NCBI GenBank assembly: GCA_917880885.1
Contig: OU862909.1
Span: 30,874,405 to 30,938,404 of the forward strand
Source of the DNA: Limnephilus marmoratus
Taxonomy: Eukaryota; Arthropoda; Insecta; Trichoptera; Limnephilidae
Reading direction: 5' to 3'
DNA: 64,000 nt
Shown here: positions 1 through 11,304 of the stretch, piece after piece
How positions within the stretch are numbered: the stretch's first letter is position 1
Layout: each line of letters starts with the position of its first letter
Program-made: the position numbers and the translations under genes
The notes under the pieces: generated by a model
Told to the model about the DNA's origin: nothing
The model's input: only the letters and a program-made list of their open reading frames with translations
The model's database searches: none

Positions 1-93
1 AGGTATGTATATACCTACTGTAGAAATCTCAAGATAAAAATTATGATATTAGCCGTTTATCAGTATGGTCAAATTAACGTCCCCTTTTCAAAG

Positions 94-539
94 TTTTTTT
101 CTTACATTAGCTCCACACAGGAAGCCCTGAGGAAAATAATGCCCCCTCAGAGCCCATGTTATCTTTAGGGATGCTGTTTGGAGGGTCTATTTAGGAAAGG
201 AAGAAGAGGAAGTTCTGGGAAGAAAAAGGGTATTAAGGGTGGGGAGGAATTTGGGGGTCAGTATGTCCAGGAGTGACGGACGTATGAATCCATCCCTCTC
301 ACTGCGATGCAAGGCGATGTTCCGAGAGAGTACAGCTGGAGAAGTCAAAAGGACTCCCTCAACCATTCTCTCCCGATCCGGCCTGCCATGCTACTGGTAT
401 CGCCAATGAACTCACCCCATGAACCCGGGCACCCCTGCTAAGTCACCAAACGTAGCGAATCACTTGGGGTGACCTATGGCCGAGGTGTTGGTTATCCAAT
501 AAAAGGTTCCAAGGGCGGCGGCACCCAGACCCGCCTCAA
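94..539 (-). repeat. SINE-like element with LINE J 3' end, near full length
   Basis: On the minus strand this starts with a GC-rich head (GAGGCGGGT...) and ends with the CTCCACACAG/CTGTGTGGAG hairpin and a short A run. The same ~450-bp unit recurs at 30511, 33239 and 38212, and a 5' piece lies at 3285. Only the last ~80 bp match the 3' end of LINE J (50501-50588). I infer a non-autonomous element moved by LINE J machinery; no clear Pol III A/B boxes are visible in the head. Confidence 0.7.
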
Positions 540-2680
540 GCACAAGTATGTAGGCACGTACCTGTATGGTAATTTCGATGCCCATAAATCAGACATCAGT
601 GCATAAAATAAACATTTTCAGAAACAGTTTACTTTCAATCGAACAAATATTGTGCAAATGTTATTTGTCCACCATCAAAAAATCCCCAGATTAATGGAAA
701 AGTTACTTTTTCAAATGATATTATTTTCGCCGGATGTAGGGAAATGTCGCTAGACATCACTTCTCAACTGTCGGATAAGGTGCGACTGCTGGAAGTATTA
801 TATCATGGAGCAGACTCTGTAATTGGCTCATTCAGAGGTAGATATGCTCGTTGTTTATACTCGCGATAAGGCAGAGTGCAAAATGGAAATCTTTTCTTTG
901 TACAAACCTAAGGATTATATTTATTATTAATTTCAGCAAATGAAAAGAACGATTTCCAAGACCAAGATTTATGTGGTTTACACGATAACGCATAAATTAC
1001 CAACAGTAAAAATAAAGTTATAACACAAAAAAAAAGAAACTTTAAACAAGTAAGCAAAATAAAAGTTGAATTCTTTTCATATCTCAGAACTCCTTAGGAA
1101 GAAAAAAAATGCTCGAGTAACTCGGTAAGAATCAGGGTTTTGTTTTTTTTTTGCTTGGCAACCCCCCCAACGCGAAAAGAAAAAGTAATGGAAAATAGCC
1201 ATGAATGATTTTTATTAAAAAAGGAGAAAGTTTAATTTAATCACAGAATAAAAGGAATTATCAAACAATTTGTATTCATTTGCGTAGTATTAGATTACTT
1301 AAAGCTTACTTTAAACCCGTCTAAACTACCTATTAAGTAAGGCGTTCAATGGGTTGTTGTAGTTACTATGCACATAACTGGGAAAAGTTATTTCAGACAA
1401 GATCCATGACCCTCGAGAGCCTATACCAAAGTGAATTTTAAACTTTAAAAAAATACTCGTAACATTTATTCATTTATTACAAAGCACGAGTTACAAATGT
1501 TTTTTTTTTTAAATTGGTGTTCCAAGAATTATTTAGGCTTAAATTAGGGATTTAGACAGAATTTAAGTCTCACTTAATTTCTAAGCAGGGAAATCGATCG
1601 ATGTAGGGGTTATTTCACAACTCCTCAGTAAGCTGTTAACAATAATACTTGGCTAATACATATAGCGCTGTTTTTTGTGAGAAATCACCTCAAGGACGCT
1701 GGAATAATATACATTATTTAAATTTATATGCACGTATAATATATTTATTCTTGAAAATGTTTAATACATCTTCACAGCGTCTCGTTCTACAGGAGAAATT
1801 AAAACAATAGATTTATTGGAAGGATTTATCATAATTCCAAAATGGATGGAGATTTCACCATTCAATCAAGATGGCGTACAATTCAATTGAATTGGGATGA
1901 AATACATTTTCAACAGTTGAAAGCTATTTACCAGAAAGCTGTCAACTTCTTTTTCAGAAATAACAATGTCCTTAACCGCAAATTCTTCGCAACTTCTGTA
2001 CGAAAGGTCCGTTTGAAGGTTTAAGCCAAAATCCAGACGAAAGGGAAGGGATTGTATGGGGAGAAAGCCAACATAATTATTGGGCATATTACTAACGTGA
2101 GAAATTCACTTTAAACTTTAAACTATTCGTATTATTTCAAAATTCACAGGCCCAGACATCTTTGACCGTCGTGAATAAGTCAAGCTTAACATTTGATTCA
2201 GTCAGCTCGTACTTTAATGAATTAAGTGATATCTGATTTCACGATCTAAATGGAAGGGAGACATAGCTGAAATATCAAATATCTGAAATTTGAAGACCAT
2301 AATATTTCCACCGGTTTCCCAGAATCCTGCAAATTCCAGGAATGTATAGCTTCACTCATCGCGCTTGCATTTAACGTAAACTAAATGGGGTTTTATTAGT
2401 TCGCACTAAACTTAATGAAACGGTGAAATCACGGTGATAGAAACTTCCGTGAACTAGATAAAATAATTAAAGTAAGCGACAGCTGTAATGAAGATAGTGA
2501 GTGAAAGCGAATAACAAAAGAAAAAGAAAATAGCTTTCAGATAAACCAAACGCGCCCATCTCGATGACAGAAAATTAACTACTAAAGTGAAAATTGTTTT
2601 AACAGATAAAAGGAAGCAGTGTTCTTTGAGCTTTAGCATTGTAATTTTTATCTGACACATGCGCAAATAACATCAGTACA
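540..2680. other. AT-rich non-coding stretch
   Basis: No recognisable gene or element. Open frames are short, overlap on both strands and lack any motif I know. Homopolymer A/T runs are common. Confidence 0.5.
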
Positions 2681-3034
2681 TAAAATGAAGTCGCTCAAAA
2701 TGTATGCGCGCATAGATCTTTTAAACTACGCAACGGATTTTCATGCGGTGTTCATCAATAGATAGAGTGATTCAAGAGGAAGGTTTATATGTATAATACA
2801 TGCTTATTATAGTAGAGAAAAGCCGAGAAATTCAAATATTCAATTCAGGCATCATTACATAGTATAAAATGAAGTCGCTCAAAATGTATGTGCGCATAGA
2901 TCTTTTAAACAACGCAACGGATTTTCATGCGGTTTTCATCAATAGATAGAGTGATTCAAGAGGGAGGTTTATATGTATAATACATGCTTATTATAGTAGA
3001 GAAAAGCCGAGAAATTCAAATGTTCAATTCAGGC
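2681..3034. repeat. 184-bp-period tandem duplication
   Basis: Two ~170-bp units (2681-2850 and 2865-3034), each from TAAAATGAAGTCGCTC to CAATTCAGGC, differ at only a few positions and are separated by 14 nt. The duplication is internal to the Helitron-like copy; the other copy at 60165 has a single unit. Confidence 0.85.
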
Positions 3035-3140
3035 AGCGGACAGCAGGCAAGCGGGTGGTGTGGATTTTATTAAGGTTGGGTAATGACATTGTGTTTCGTT
3101 AGTCACAGCAACGTGTGGCCGGATCTGCTAGTTGTAAATA
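2681..3140 (-). mobile_element. Helitron-like interspersed repeat
   Basis: The minus strand reads from CTAGCAGATCCGGCC near 3140 through GCCTGCTGTCCGCTGCC to GAGCGACTTCATTTTAT near 2690. The same order of blocks is found on the plus strand at 60165-60735, so this is a dispersed family. The Helitron label comes from memory of similar insect repeats and is uncertain; no Rep/helicase coding sequence is present. Confidence 0.45.
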
Positions 3141-3284
3141 AAAGCGAATAACAAAAGAAAATTGATTTCATATAAGCTACTTAGATAAACCACGGAATAA
3201 CCATGTGAAAATAGTCTAAAAACAAACGGGGCATCGTTTATTTAACTTGTTCAGTATTAAAGTTTGTTATCAGATAACCGGCCC

Positions 3285-3450
3285 CTTCAGATGTCGGCGG
3301 GCAGGCGCATCCGCTGCCTGGACACATCTCACCCAATGAACCCGGGCACCTCTGCTAAGTCATCAAACATAGCCAACCACGTGGATGACCAATGCCAGAT
3401 GTGTCGGTTATCCAATAAATGGTTCCCGGGGCGGCGATAACCGTACCTTC
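3285..3450 (-). repeat. Truncated SINE-like element (5' head only)
   Basis: The minus strand carries the head of the family at 94-539, including AACCATTTATTGGATAACC and the CCCGGGTTCATTGGG block, but lacks the middle and the LINE J-type 3' hairpin. Confidence 0.6.
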
Positions 3451-4425
3451 CTCCCAAATTGGGATGTATTCCTAGCATGCGACCGAATCTTTTTCTTATT
3501 TTTCCATTTCATATTTTCGTTTGAGAGCCTTAAAATGATAACAAATACGAAATGAATTTGTTCCAAATCTGAAGAAGTAAAAATCCTGAAACATGAGCTC
3601 CAGCGTTATAATAAATGTTCTCAGCTTTTGCCGTCATAATTATTTTGAACTTCTCATGAGTTACATCTGAAATATGAAAGTAACTGTCAAAATTTTGACA
3701 ATATCCACTGAAGAGCTAAGAAGTAGTTGATGAAAGTGTTTTGTGGGCATGACCGTGAGTCCGAAATATGTAAGTTCATTTTTTCCCGACTTCTGCTAAA
3801 TTAATCAAACCTTAAAAACTTTTTCAAACATTGAAATCGATCATGTAATTTGGCAACATCAGGACTGAAGGAGATATGACGTTGCAGCTCCGACGTTGAC
3901 TAATCGCAGCGGAGCACCCGTGCTCTAAGTCGGGCTAGGGTCATCACATCACAAAGGTGACGCGGCAAGAAGCAGGTTCGAAGTTCAAAAGTCAACGGCA
4001 GTCGAGTAGAGACAAAGGCGGGGGAGATAAGCGATAAGCCCGAGCCCTGGCGGCGGGGCGGAGAAGCTCGCAGGCGAGGTGGAGGGGGCGGAAGGGTAAC
4101 ATCGCCCAGGGGGTTTGTTGCTCCGCCCCACTCGGGGTGAAGGGCCCAAATTGGAATTCTTACGAGAGCTGAGCGGGTTAAGAGGACAAGATTGTAATTT
4201 TATCGATACTTGGACTGACCCCCTTCAAAGTTCAATCTGCTTAAAAGTTTGAGTAACGATGGGAAATACTTGCGATACGCTCTGCGGTAATAGGACCAAC
4301 ACAATACACAATACTTTATTTTGAGATTATCACCATTGATGATTTGATCAATAAATTAAATATTTATTTCAATATTAAAGTCACACTTAATTTTATTCGA
4401 TTTAAGAAAGTGTGAGCAAAAGCAT
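3451..4425. other. Non-coding stretch with a GC-rich patch
   Basis: Mostly AT-rich. A short G-rich patch lies at about 4015-4140, full of GGCGG and GGAGG runs. I see no open frame or repeat partner for it in the window. Confidence 0.4.
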
Positions 4426-4452
4426 TTTTTTTTTTATTTGTTAACATTTAAA

Positions 4453-4485
4453 CCTGCTAAACTACTTATGTAGTTTGTCAGCAGG
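4453..4485 (-). other. LINE A 3' two-tier RNA hairpin
   Basis: The minus strand reads CCTGC-TGAC-AAACTAC-ATAA-GTAGTTT-A-GCAGG. It is the same architecture as the hairpins at 7365 and 22431, with different paired bases. Confidence 0.75.
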
Positions 4486-5244
4486 TACATAATGACAATT
4501 TTTTTGCAATAACATGGTACAATAGTAAACAGTATCTAGGTATGTATAATGTTGATGATAAGTTTAACAAAAAAGATAAGTTGGTTAAATTACAGAAAAT
4601 TATGAATATAAATATGTAAAAAGTAGCATAAGCCTTGTACATATAACACACGAGTACAAATGAATTTATTATCAACAAATAGATATACTCAACAAGTACT
4701 TCTATAGTTTAATATACCTATAAGGTAATACAAATTGTGAATGTGAATTCCAATTAGGAAAACAAGGTCTTCGGTAGGGCATCAATATAAATCATCAGCA
4801 TCTAATAGCCATTTCCTTAGACCGTATTTGACTTTAGTTGTAAAAACGTTTATATTTTTAATTGTCATTGGTAGTTTATTAAATATTCTGGGTACAATAT
4901 AGTTTAGGGTTCTTTCACCGTATTTATTGGTACATTTAGGAACCACCAATCCTTCATTTTAAGTGAATCTTGTATTATGTTTATGGAAAATTCTTTCATA
5001 CAAGATACTGACTTACAATATTGTAAAACAATAATCCTCTGACAGGTAAAACATTAAGAGACTTGTATATTAATTTAGTATTGCTTCTGTGTGCATTGGT
5101 ATATTTATGGATTAACAATTTTGTAAGGGAGTTTTGTAATGTTTGGATATAACTTTTTTTTATTTTTTTATTTATTGAAACATTTATTCAAATTACAATT
5201 TTACAACAAATATATATATTTTTTTACAGGTATTTTTTTTACTA

Positions 5245-5281
5245 CCCTTCCATTTAAAGCATTTGCTTGTGTATGGAAGGG
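5245..5281 (-). other. LINE B 3' two-tier RNA hairpin
   Basis: The minus strand reads CCCTTCCAT-ACAC-AAGCA-AA-TGCTT-TAA-ATGGAAGGG, with perfect 9-bp outer and 5-bp inner stems. Confidence 0.7.
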
Positions 5282-5427
5282 GAGTGTATATAAATGCTAT
5301 TAGTTAGGTAGTACTTAAATAATTAATTGTACATAAATATATGTGAGCTGCAGTATTTATGTGATAATGGTGTGAATTTTTTTAAAAAAAGAAAGAATGT
5401 AATGGAAAACTAAGGATATTTGTAAGA

Positions 5428-6050
5428 TTAATTGACAGTAGTTTTTTTCTTAAGAATATTTTTAAAATGTCTCTTGACAGAGAGCAGTATTCGGGTTTTA
5501 TCATTAATGCTTCTGATTTCTTCTGGTAGACGATTGAAAAAAGTTCTTCCCTGGTAAGTATAATGATGCTGTGCAAAAGACGTATTTAGTTTTGGGCATA
5601 GAAAAACATGTTTAAGTCGAGTTCTGTTTTCATTTAAAAATGGATATTTATCTTTTTCCTTTATAATTTGAATCAATGAATTTTTAATATATAAATCTTT
5701 AAATGTGGGTACTTGAAATTCTTCAAACAGGCGTTCTGTTGGGTAGTCTAGGGATTTTTTTAATATAATTTTAATAATTGTCCTTTGTACAATTTCTATT
5801 GGAAGAAGGTTACATTTATACGCGGATCCCCAACTAATAATAGCGTATTGTAGAGTGGATTGAACTAAGGCATAGTAGATTAAATATAGATTTTTTATCG
5901 ACAGAAAATTTCTTATTCTTAAAAATATATATATTAATTTTCTGATTTTGTTTACTACTTGACATATTTGTTCCTTCCATTTCAGATTTTTGTCGATAAT
6001 TACTCCGAGATATTTAATTTTATTTGTTGTTTTTAATATTGTACAGTTTG
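5428..6050 (-). pseudogene. LINE B reverse transcriptase, C-terminal fragment
   Basis: About 207 codons are open without a stop, but the frame lacks the catalytic palm because the element is 5'-truncated. Visible landmarks are KYLGVIIDKNLKWKEQI (the block after the catalytic domain), YAIISWGSAY, and the C-terminal FAQHHYTYQGRTFFNRLP block, which matches the position of the TFGQ/LAQR...F..LP blocks in the other LINEs here. The family function is target-primed reverse transcription; this fragment cannot perform it. Confidence 0.8.
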
Positions 6051-6140
6051 ATTTAGAACTTATATTAGTTTTACAAGAATGTCCCCAAGAAGTGATTCCA
6101 TAACGGATTGTGGATTCAGCCAGAGATAGGTAGATTAATT

Positions 6141-6585
6141 AAATTAAATAGGTAGATTAGTTAAAATAACAATAATCGATAATAAATGGATAATTTTGTA
6201 TGAAATTGTTCATGAATCCCAATTGCAGATTTTAAATATTTACAACGAAATACATTATTAACAAAATTATATAATAGAACTGTAATAAAAAAGATTAATT
6301 AAAATCATATTTAAAAAAAACTATACATCTTTACTAAATCATTTTCTCCGTTTCGTTAGCATCATTCAAATCCTTCAGGATAAATACATTTTGTACAATT
6401 TATTTTAATTTCGTTGGTCAATTTAATTTTATTGAACAAAATGTGTTTCGCCTAAACAAAGACGAAATAAAAAATCTTTTTGATTGGTATTATTTGGTTT
6501 TCATTGTTGAAATTCAGTTAATACTACAATTTTTTTTTACTTATATTGTGATCGTAATCTTATCTTTCTCAAATATTTTCAACTC
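6141..6585. other. AT-rich non-coding stretch
   Basis: Nothing recognisable. A TAATCTACCTAT duplication at about 6130-6160 marks the 5' edge of LINE A. Confidence 0.4.
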
Positions 6586-6589
6586 ACAA

Positions 6590-6900
6590 GAAGGCCCTAT
6601 CTTTACAGTGCAAAGACAGGGGAACTATATCCTCACCCGTTTGGGCAGCGTGTAAAGCGGGTAAAGGTAAGGGCTGTATGATGGAATTTATTAATGCGGG
6701 TCTTGAAGAGGTCCGGATTATATGATGGAGGAAAAACAGATGCCGGTAGCTCGTTCTACACAGGAGTCGACTTACACAAAATAAACAACCCGTTCTCATG
6801 AAGCCAACATCAACTGAAAACGGGTGTTCCGCTCGAGTCCGTTGAGTTTTGTACATGTGTGCACAAGTGCACGGGTGATCGAGCTCCATTCAAATACCCG
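6590..6900 (-). pseudogene. LINE J reverse transcriptase C-terminus, fragment
   Basis: The minus-strand frame contains RTRAEHPFSVDVGFMRTG, which parallels QTRAQHLYTVDISHMRTG in LINE J at 50277-50525. The rest has diverged and includes frame damage. Only the extreme C-terminal region of the protein is represented. Confidence 0.65.
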
Positions 6901-7064
6901 TAGAACATACTCAGCACGCATAAATTGCGTCTGTGCATTAGAAATGGAAATCGGTCGGTTAATAACCGATTGATTGCTGTTTCAGAGTGCCAAAATTTTA
7001 CCGGTTAAGGCAATACTATGGCACAAAATTATAATTTAACATATATTTACCCCGCAGCATAAAG

Positions 7065-7449
7065 AGAAATTAGAAGATAAATACAGCCCTAGATTCACGC
7101 GCAACGACGGGTTAATAGTTCCGAAATTTAACAATAAGTACGGACAGAGAACGTTTGAATACATCATACCGAAGATATTTAATTTATTACCTGACACCAT
7201 AAAGCAATGTAATTCTATGAATAAGGTTAAATATATGGTGAAAAAATGGCTATCGGAAAAAAATATTTATATTGATATTGATATGTATGAAAAAATGTTG
7301 AATCTGTAGATATAAGATGTAAATTTTAAATGTAAAAAATCTATATGTAACTAAAATATAAGCACCTGTTGACAAGCCAACACAATTGGCTTAGCAGGAC
7401 TTGTTTGTTGATTGTAAGATGTATTATCTATTCTTTCAATAAAAAAAAA
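7065..7449 (+). mobile_element. LINE A copy 2, 3' end
   Basis: Encodes only the last ~80 residues of the LINE A protein (RFTRNDGLIVPKFNNKYGQR, FNLLPDTIKQC, KKWLSEKNIY) and a stop near 7308, followed by a 3' UTR with the LINE A hairpin and a terminal A run at 7441-7449. It is strongly 5'-truncated, as is typical of LINE copies. Confidence 0.8.
7365..7398 (+). other. LINE A 3' two-tier RNA hairpin
   Basis: CCTG-TTGAC-AAGCCAA-CACAA-TTGGCTT-AG-CAGG. The inner stem AAGCCAA/TTGGCTT replaces AAACTAC/GTAGTTT of the other LINE A copies by paired changes. Confidence 0.8.
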
Positions 7450-7614
7450 TTAAAAAATGCCAATCGGACGGAGCACAGAATAAATCAGTTGGTATATCGA
7501 GTTTTTGGGCTCCAGCCAAGAGGTGGCTCCCAAATTCAATTGTTGAATGTACTTGAGATTTGTACAAGGTTAGCAGCTGGTCAATATTGAAGACGCTGCA
7601 AGCACTATCTTCTA

Positions 7615-8092
7615 AACATATAAAAATGAATGTACGTTTGCTTGCTTGTTTGCTTGTCTCTTATGCGTTCCTAAACCATTTATCCGATTGCGATGAAACT
7701 TTGGGTATTTGATGTGCGCATGCCCGGAATGGTTTCTATATATAATAGTGAGCTCTGGCGTTATGGAATGATTTCCTGTACTAATCATTCGATTGTGAAG
7801 AAACTTTGGTGAGTTGTTGTGCGCACGCCCGCGAATTTTTCTAGTTTCTACATATACTGGTGAGCTCTGATGCTTTGAAATTTCTATATAAAAAAAACAA
7901 AAGGTGGCGCGCGAGATGTTTGAAAAATGAGTGTATTTCATATAGTTCAGCAGTAGGGAGGGAAGGAGGGAGGGGAGGGGAAGGGGAGGCGGAATGGGAA
8001 CGGAAACGGATGAATGGGAAAGGCCATGTAGGGAGATTTTTATAACCATTTCTATATTTAGTGGCCTTACAACGCATGCCGGGAACTCGCTA
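7615..8092 (+). mobile_element. Helitron-like repeat end
   Basis: Holds two diverged internal repeats (CGATTGCGATGAAACTTTGG and CGATTGTGAAGAAACTTTGG), each followed by a GTGCGCA(T/C)GCCCG block, then a purine-rich GGGAGG tract. It ends with CGCATGCCGGGAACTCGCTAGT, which has the CTAGT terminus seen in many insect Helitrons. No coding sequence is present; the class is inferred from the end only. Confidence 0.4.
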
Positions 8093-10140
8093 GTATATTA
8101 TAATATTGCATCTTCTTAACTTCCATTCATTGATTTCCTTGGAGGATTTACGAATGTTCGCATTGTTGGAATCATTAAAATACCACATGTGCATTGACTT
8201 CAATAAGTTTTTAATATTTTGATGGAACTCCATTAAGCTCCACTTCTAAAGCTGCCTACATTTAAGCCAATAAATCTCACACTTATATAATTATAACGGC
8301 AATATTTTAAGCATACTATATTTTGTAAATGTCTACGTCAGGCCATGAATCAAGTAGCCAAGGTCTTTAGCCTTCGAGATGTCTTGCTGTACATTAATAG
8401 AAACACTTTTTTTATACATTTTTTAAAATCTAAAAATGGTCAATTATGATTATGATGACCCTGGCCGCTTTGTACCCGTTACGACGACGTAACGCACGCG
8501 TAAACAGCAATTGAGGGCGGGCACCATGATTGGTCAATTATTTGCACCGTTTACAAAAGTACTGGGTAAAAACAAAACAACAACACTGATAACTGCATTT
8601 CACTGGGTAAAGAAAGATACACAACACTAAAAGGTAAAGTTCTATTATATTTGTTAAGAAATCAATGAAATATTTATGATTATTCGAAAATTGTACGCAA
8701 AACGGTAACATTTTGCATAAATGTTAACTAAAGGAATATTACAATAGAATAATATTAATAAATTATGATAAGAAACAAGTTAAGATATTCATAAAAGTAT
8801 CAAAATAGAATTCCACCATGACTGAAAAGTTTAAAAATAGAAGTATTAATAACAAAACAGCTACAAGTATGTATTTTCTATCAATAATAAAAAAAAACCT
8901 TGGTGCTTGGGAAAACGAAAGATATGGTAGAAAAACAGCTTCAGATCGACAAAATTTGCGGTCGGTGGGATTTCTACTGTGTAGATTGGATATATAGGTA
9001 TATAAGCTTTATAACTTAAGCCAAAAATAAAGCACTTTGAACAAAACCCACGTGTTTTGTTTACAGCTAACAATAACAACAAACGTGGAGTCTTTGATTC
9101 TTATTTTGGAAATATGCTAAGTTAACAATTTGAAGCCGTACTACTGACTGCATATTTATGCAAATTGTATAAAATTACAACTTCAAACAGATGTTTACAT
9201 GAGAGGTAAATTAAGTAACCAATCATAATAAGTTGAGCCTCGATATACAAGTAAACAATCATACATCACGCTTCAGTGGGTCAAATGAATATGACTTTCA
9301 GAAATACGACAGCACTCAATGGCACAGCTAGCGTCGTACCAGGGGTGCTAGAGGTCATTCTATATGAGTGTGCTGGTTAAATCAGTTAGGCACTAGAGCA
9401 CTGTACACTGTACCGGACTTATAACGAGCCAATAATACTTACTGGACTGCAGTCTCTCTTTAAAGCAATCATTGATAGTGTTGCAACAACTTAGCAGTTT
9501 ATTCGTTAGCTGAAAGCATTTTTTACGTGCTCGCAATTCATGATTCCAAGTATCTGGCGCCGGGAGGAGAACTAGGCTAGTTGGTTAAACCCCCGCCACT
9601 TTTGAAGTCTTCCTGAAATTAGCGTCGTTTTTAAATCTTAATATTATTAATGATCAAACAACCCAACTTAAAATTTGAGAAACCACCAGAAATGCCGGAT
9701 AACTAATAAACAATCAAAAATGTCGGTTTGTGACGACATCAAGTGTGACAGAAGTTCAAGCACCCGGGCCTAAGAAATCCATGACTTGTGCACTTCGTAA
9801 AAGAGAAAGAAATCGAAGAGGATTAAAACGAAGAAGAGAAGGGTGGGAAGCGCTGAACAGATAATTGTAAATCCTTTTTGGTCTAGTTCATTTTGCACGC
9901 ACTCTGTCTCTTATACTACCTGACATCGTATATCGCCATTCCATTTGATGGAAAGGAAAATTTCATAATGATTACGAAACGAATTTCTGTATTTTAAATT
10001 TAAGCAAATCATGTACGTTTTTTGGATCAATGAAACACCCCCTCGTCATATTTCTTATGTTTTATGGATGTAAGGTATTTGCAACCTCCCTCCGTTTCTG
10101 GTGAGACCAGGGCTGGTTACAGAGAGAGCCCGTACGTTCG
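8093..10140. other. Non-coding stretch, no feature recognised
   Basis: AT-rich with small GC-richer patches at about 8460-8540 and 9320-9420. Open frames are short and unsupported. Confidence 0.4.
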
Positions 10141-10149
10141 TCATCGACG

Positions 10150-10222
10150 ATCGTCCTTTTCGTTCCAACGCGACTTGTGTGAAAACAAAAAAGACAGAAG
10201 ACACTAGAATGATGACGCCGCT
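10150..10222 (+). repeat. Short dispersed repeat, copy 1
   Basis: GAAAACAAAAAAGACAGAAG and GACACTAGAATGATGACG match GAAAACGAAAAAGACCGAGG and GACACTACAACGATGACG at about 12436-12475, in the same order and orientation. Confidence 0.5.
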
Positions 10223-10601
10223 TAAGACCTCACTCTGGTACTGCTATGTACTCAGAATACCATCCACTCTGAGAGGAAGACAATAATTTCACATTAAAAC
10301 TTTTTAAATTATAAAGTTCTGTCTAGTTTATAGTTTTGTTCCTTGTTGCTGATCAACTTTGACACGGTCACATACAGTCGACGTATTTTATGCATTTTAT
10401 CATTAGATACTACGACTTTGAATACGTATTTAGAAGTAGGTACGAAAGTTTTTATGTTCCGGAAATCTACCACGAAGTTATGATTCAATGTAGTGTTACC
10501 TAAAATCTGTTTTTTTTTAAGGTTAACTTTTACTAAGGTTTCCCAATAAATATAATAAAAATAGTAGATACTAACAATACGTTCAAGTCATCTTCATTGT
10601 T

Positions 10602-11304
10602 ATGTTTGTCCAAGAATTAAAAACCTTTACTCATTTTCGGCGGCACCGGCGTGTAGTTCAGACTTTCCCTTAAAAAACGAGCGGTGATCCGGCTTGGTAG
10701 GTGCTTTAGTGCAATCTTTAAGTCCGTTTGAGATAGACGCTAGTGAATCCCGCCGCCCGCGAGGTGCGCTCAACGCTTTCTCAACTAGGTTGCCCTGTTG
10801 AAGTTCGTAGGCTCGCAATTTTTATCCCAGACATCAGTAAGTGTACCATACAAAATATTTTGAGGGAAAAATGGCGTATGCGAAGGCATGCTCGTTGGGT
10901 TCCTAAAATGTTGGAGAGCACAATCGTGTGGAAAGCGCTCGGGGCTCTTTGAATCGTTTTTCTAACCAAGGCGAGGCTATTTTGGGGTTAAAACATGTAT
11001 TCACCACGTAACTCCGGAATCAAAGAGGCAATCAATGACATGATTTGGATCTTTTTCTTCACCTGAAGCATCTTTTGGCTGGAAAACCTTTGGAGACCGA
11101 CTAGGATGCAAAGGAAGAGGTGAGGCGGCGGAGTTCTATGACAATGGAATAAGGACCTAGTGCCACGGCTCACCAAGTGCACTGATCGTAACGGGGACTA
11201 TGTCGAAAGTGGAGATTTGTACCTTAAATTTCATATGATTTTTTTTGTAAATATAAACTGATTTTTTAAATTAAAAAGTCTTTAATTCTTGGACAACCCT
11301 CGTA
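10602..11304 (+). mobile_element. mariner-like element, internally deleted
   Basis: Inverted ends: TTTGTCCAAGAATTAAAAAC at the left and its near complement (GTCTTTAATTCTTGGACAAC followed by CCTCGTA) at the right. The interior keeps scattered blocks of a mariner transposase in the plus frames. At ~700 bp it is about half the usual 1.3 kb. The left terminus is eroded beyond GTCC. Confidence 0.8.
10830..11215 (+). pseudogene. mariner transposase remnant
   Basis: Recognisable blocks in order: ISKCTIQNILREKWRMRR with ARWVPKML (second helix-turn-helix and linker of mariner transposases), HHVTPESKRQSMT, and DRNGDYVES near the C-terminus. They lie in different frames, with stops between them. The catalytic DDD region is largely missing, so it is inactive. 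The blocks and spacing fit the mariner family; the subfamily is not assigned. Confidence 0.8.

Larger units (their letters stand above)
5155..6056 (-). mobile_element. LINE B, 5'-truncated, nested in LINE A
   Basis: A 902-bp minus-strand insertion flanked by AACTT at 5150-5154 and 6057-6061, with an A-rich tail built of AAATAAA units adjoining 5155. It contains a reverse transcriptase C-terminal frame, a 3' UTR and its own two-tier hairpin. The intact reading frame of LINE A across the junctions fixes the boundaries well. Confidence 0.85.
4426..6140 (-). mobile_element. LINE A copy 1 (CR1/jockey-like), interrupted by LINE B
   Basis: The minus strand encodes the C-terminal part of a reverse transcriptase related to the 21401-22360 frame: IYLSLAESTIRYGITSWG near 6060-6135, then after the LINE B insertion SLTKLLIHK and YGERTLNYIVPRIFNKLP, and a 3' UTR ending in a hairpin and a poly-A tail (T run from 4426). 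Removing LINE B and one AACTT joins the frame as CKTNISYIQTLQNS. The copy is 5'-truncated near 6140 and has later frame damage around 4980. Confidence 0.8.

Noticed and set aside
1310..1370. LINE-type 3' hairpin around AACCCGTCTAAACTACC
   Set aside because: The outer blocks could pair weakly, but the inner stem does not form and no tail follows.
7841..8077. Overlapping open frames on both strands in a purine-rich tract
   Set aside because: Low-complexity GGGAGG sequence inside a Helitron-like repeat gives Pro/Ser/Leu-rich shadows with no conserved motif.
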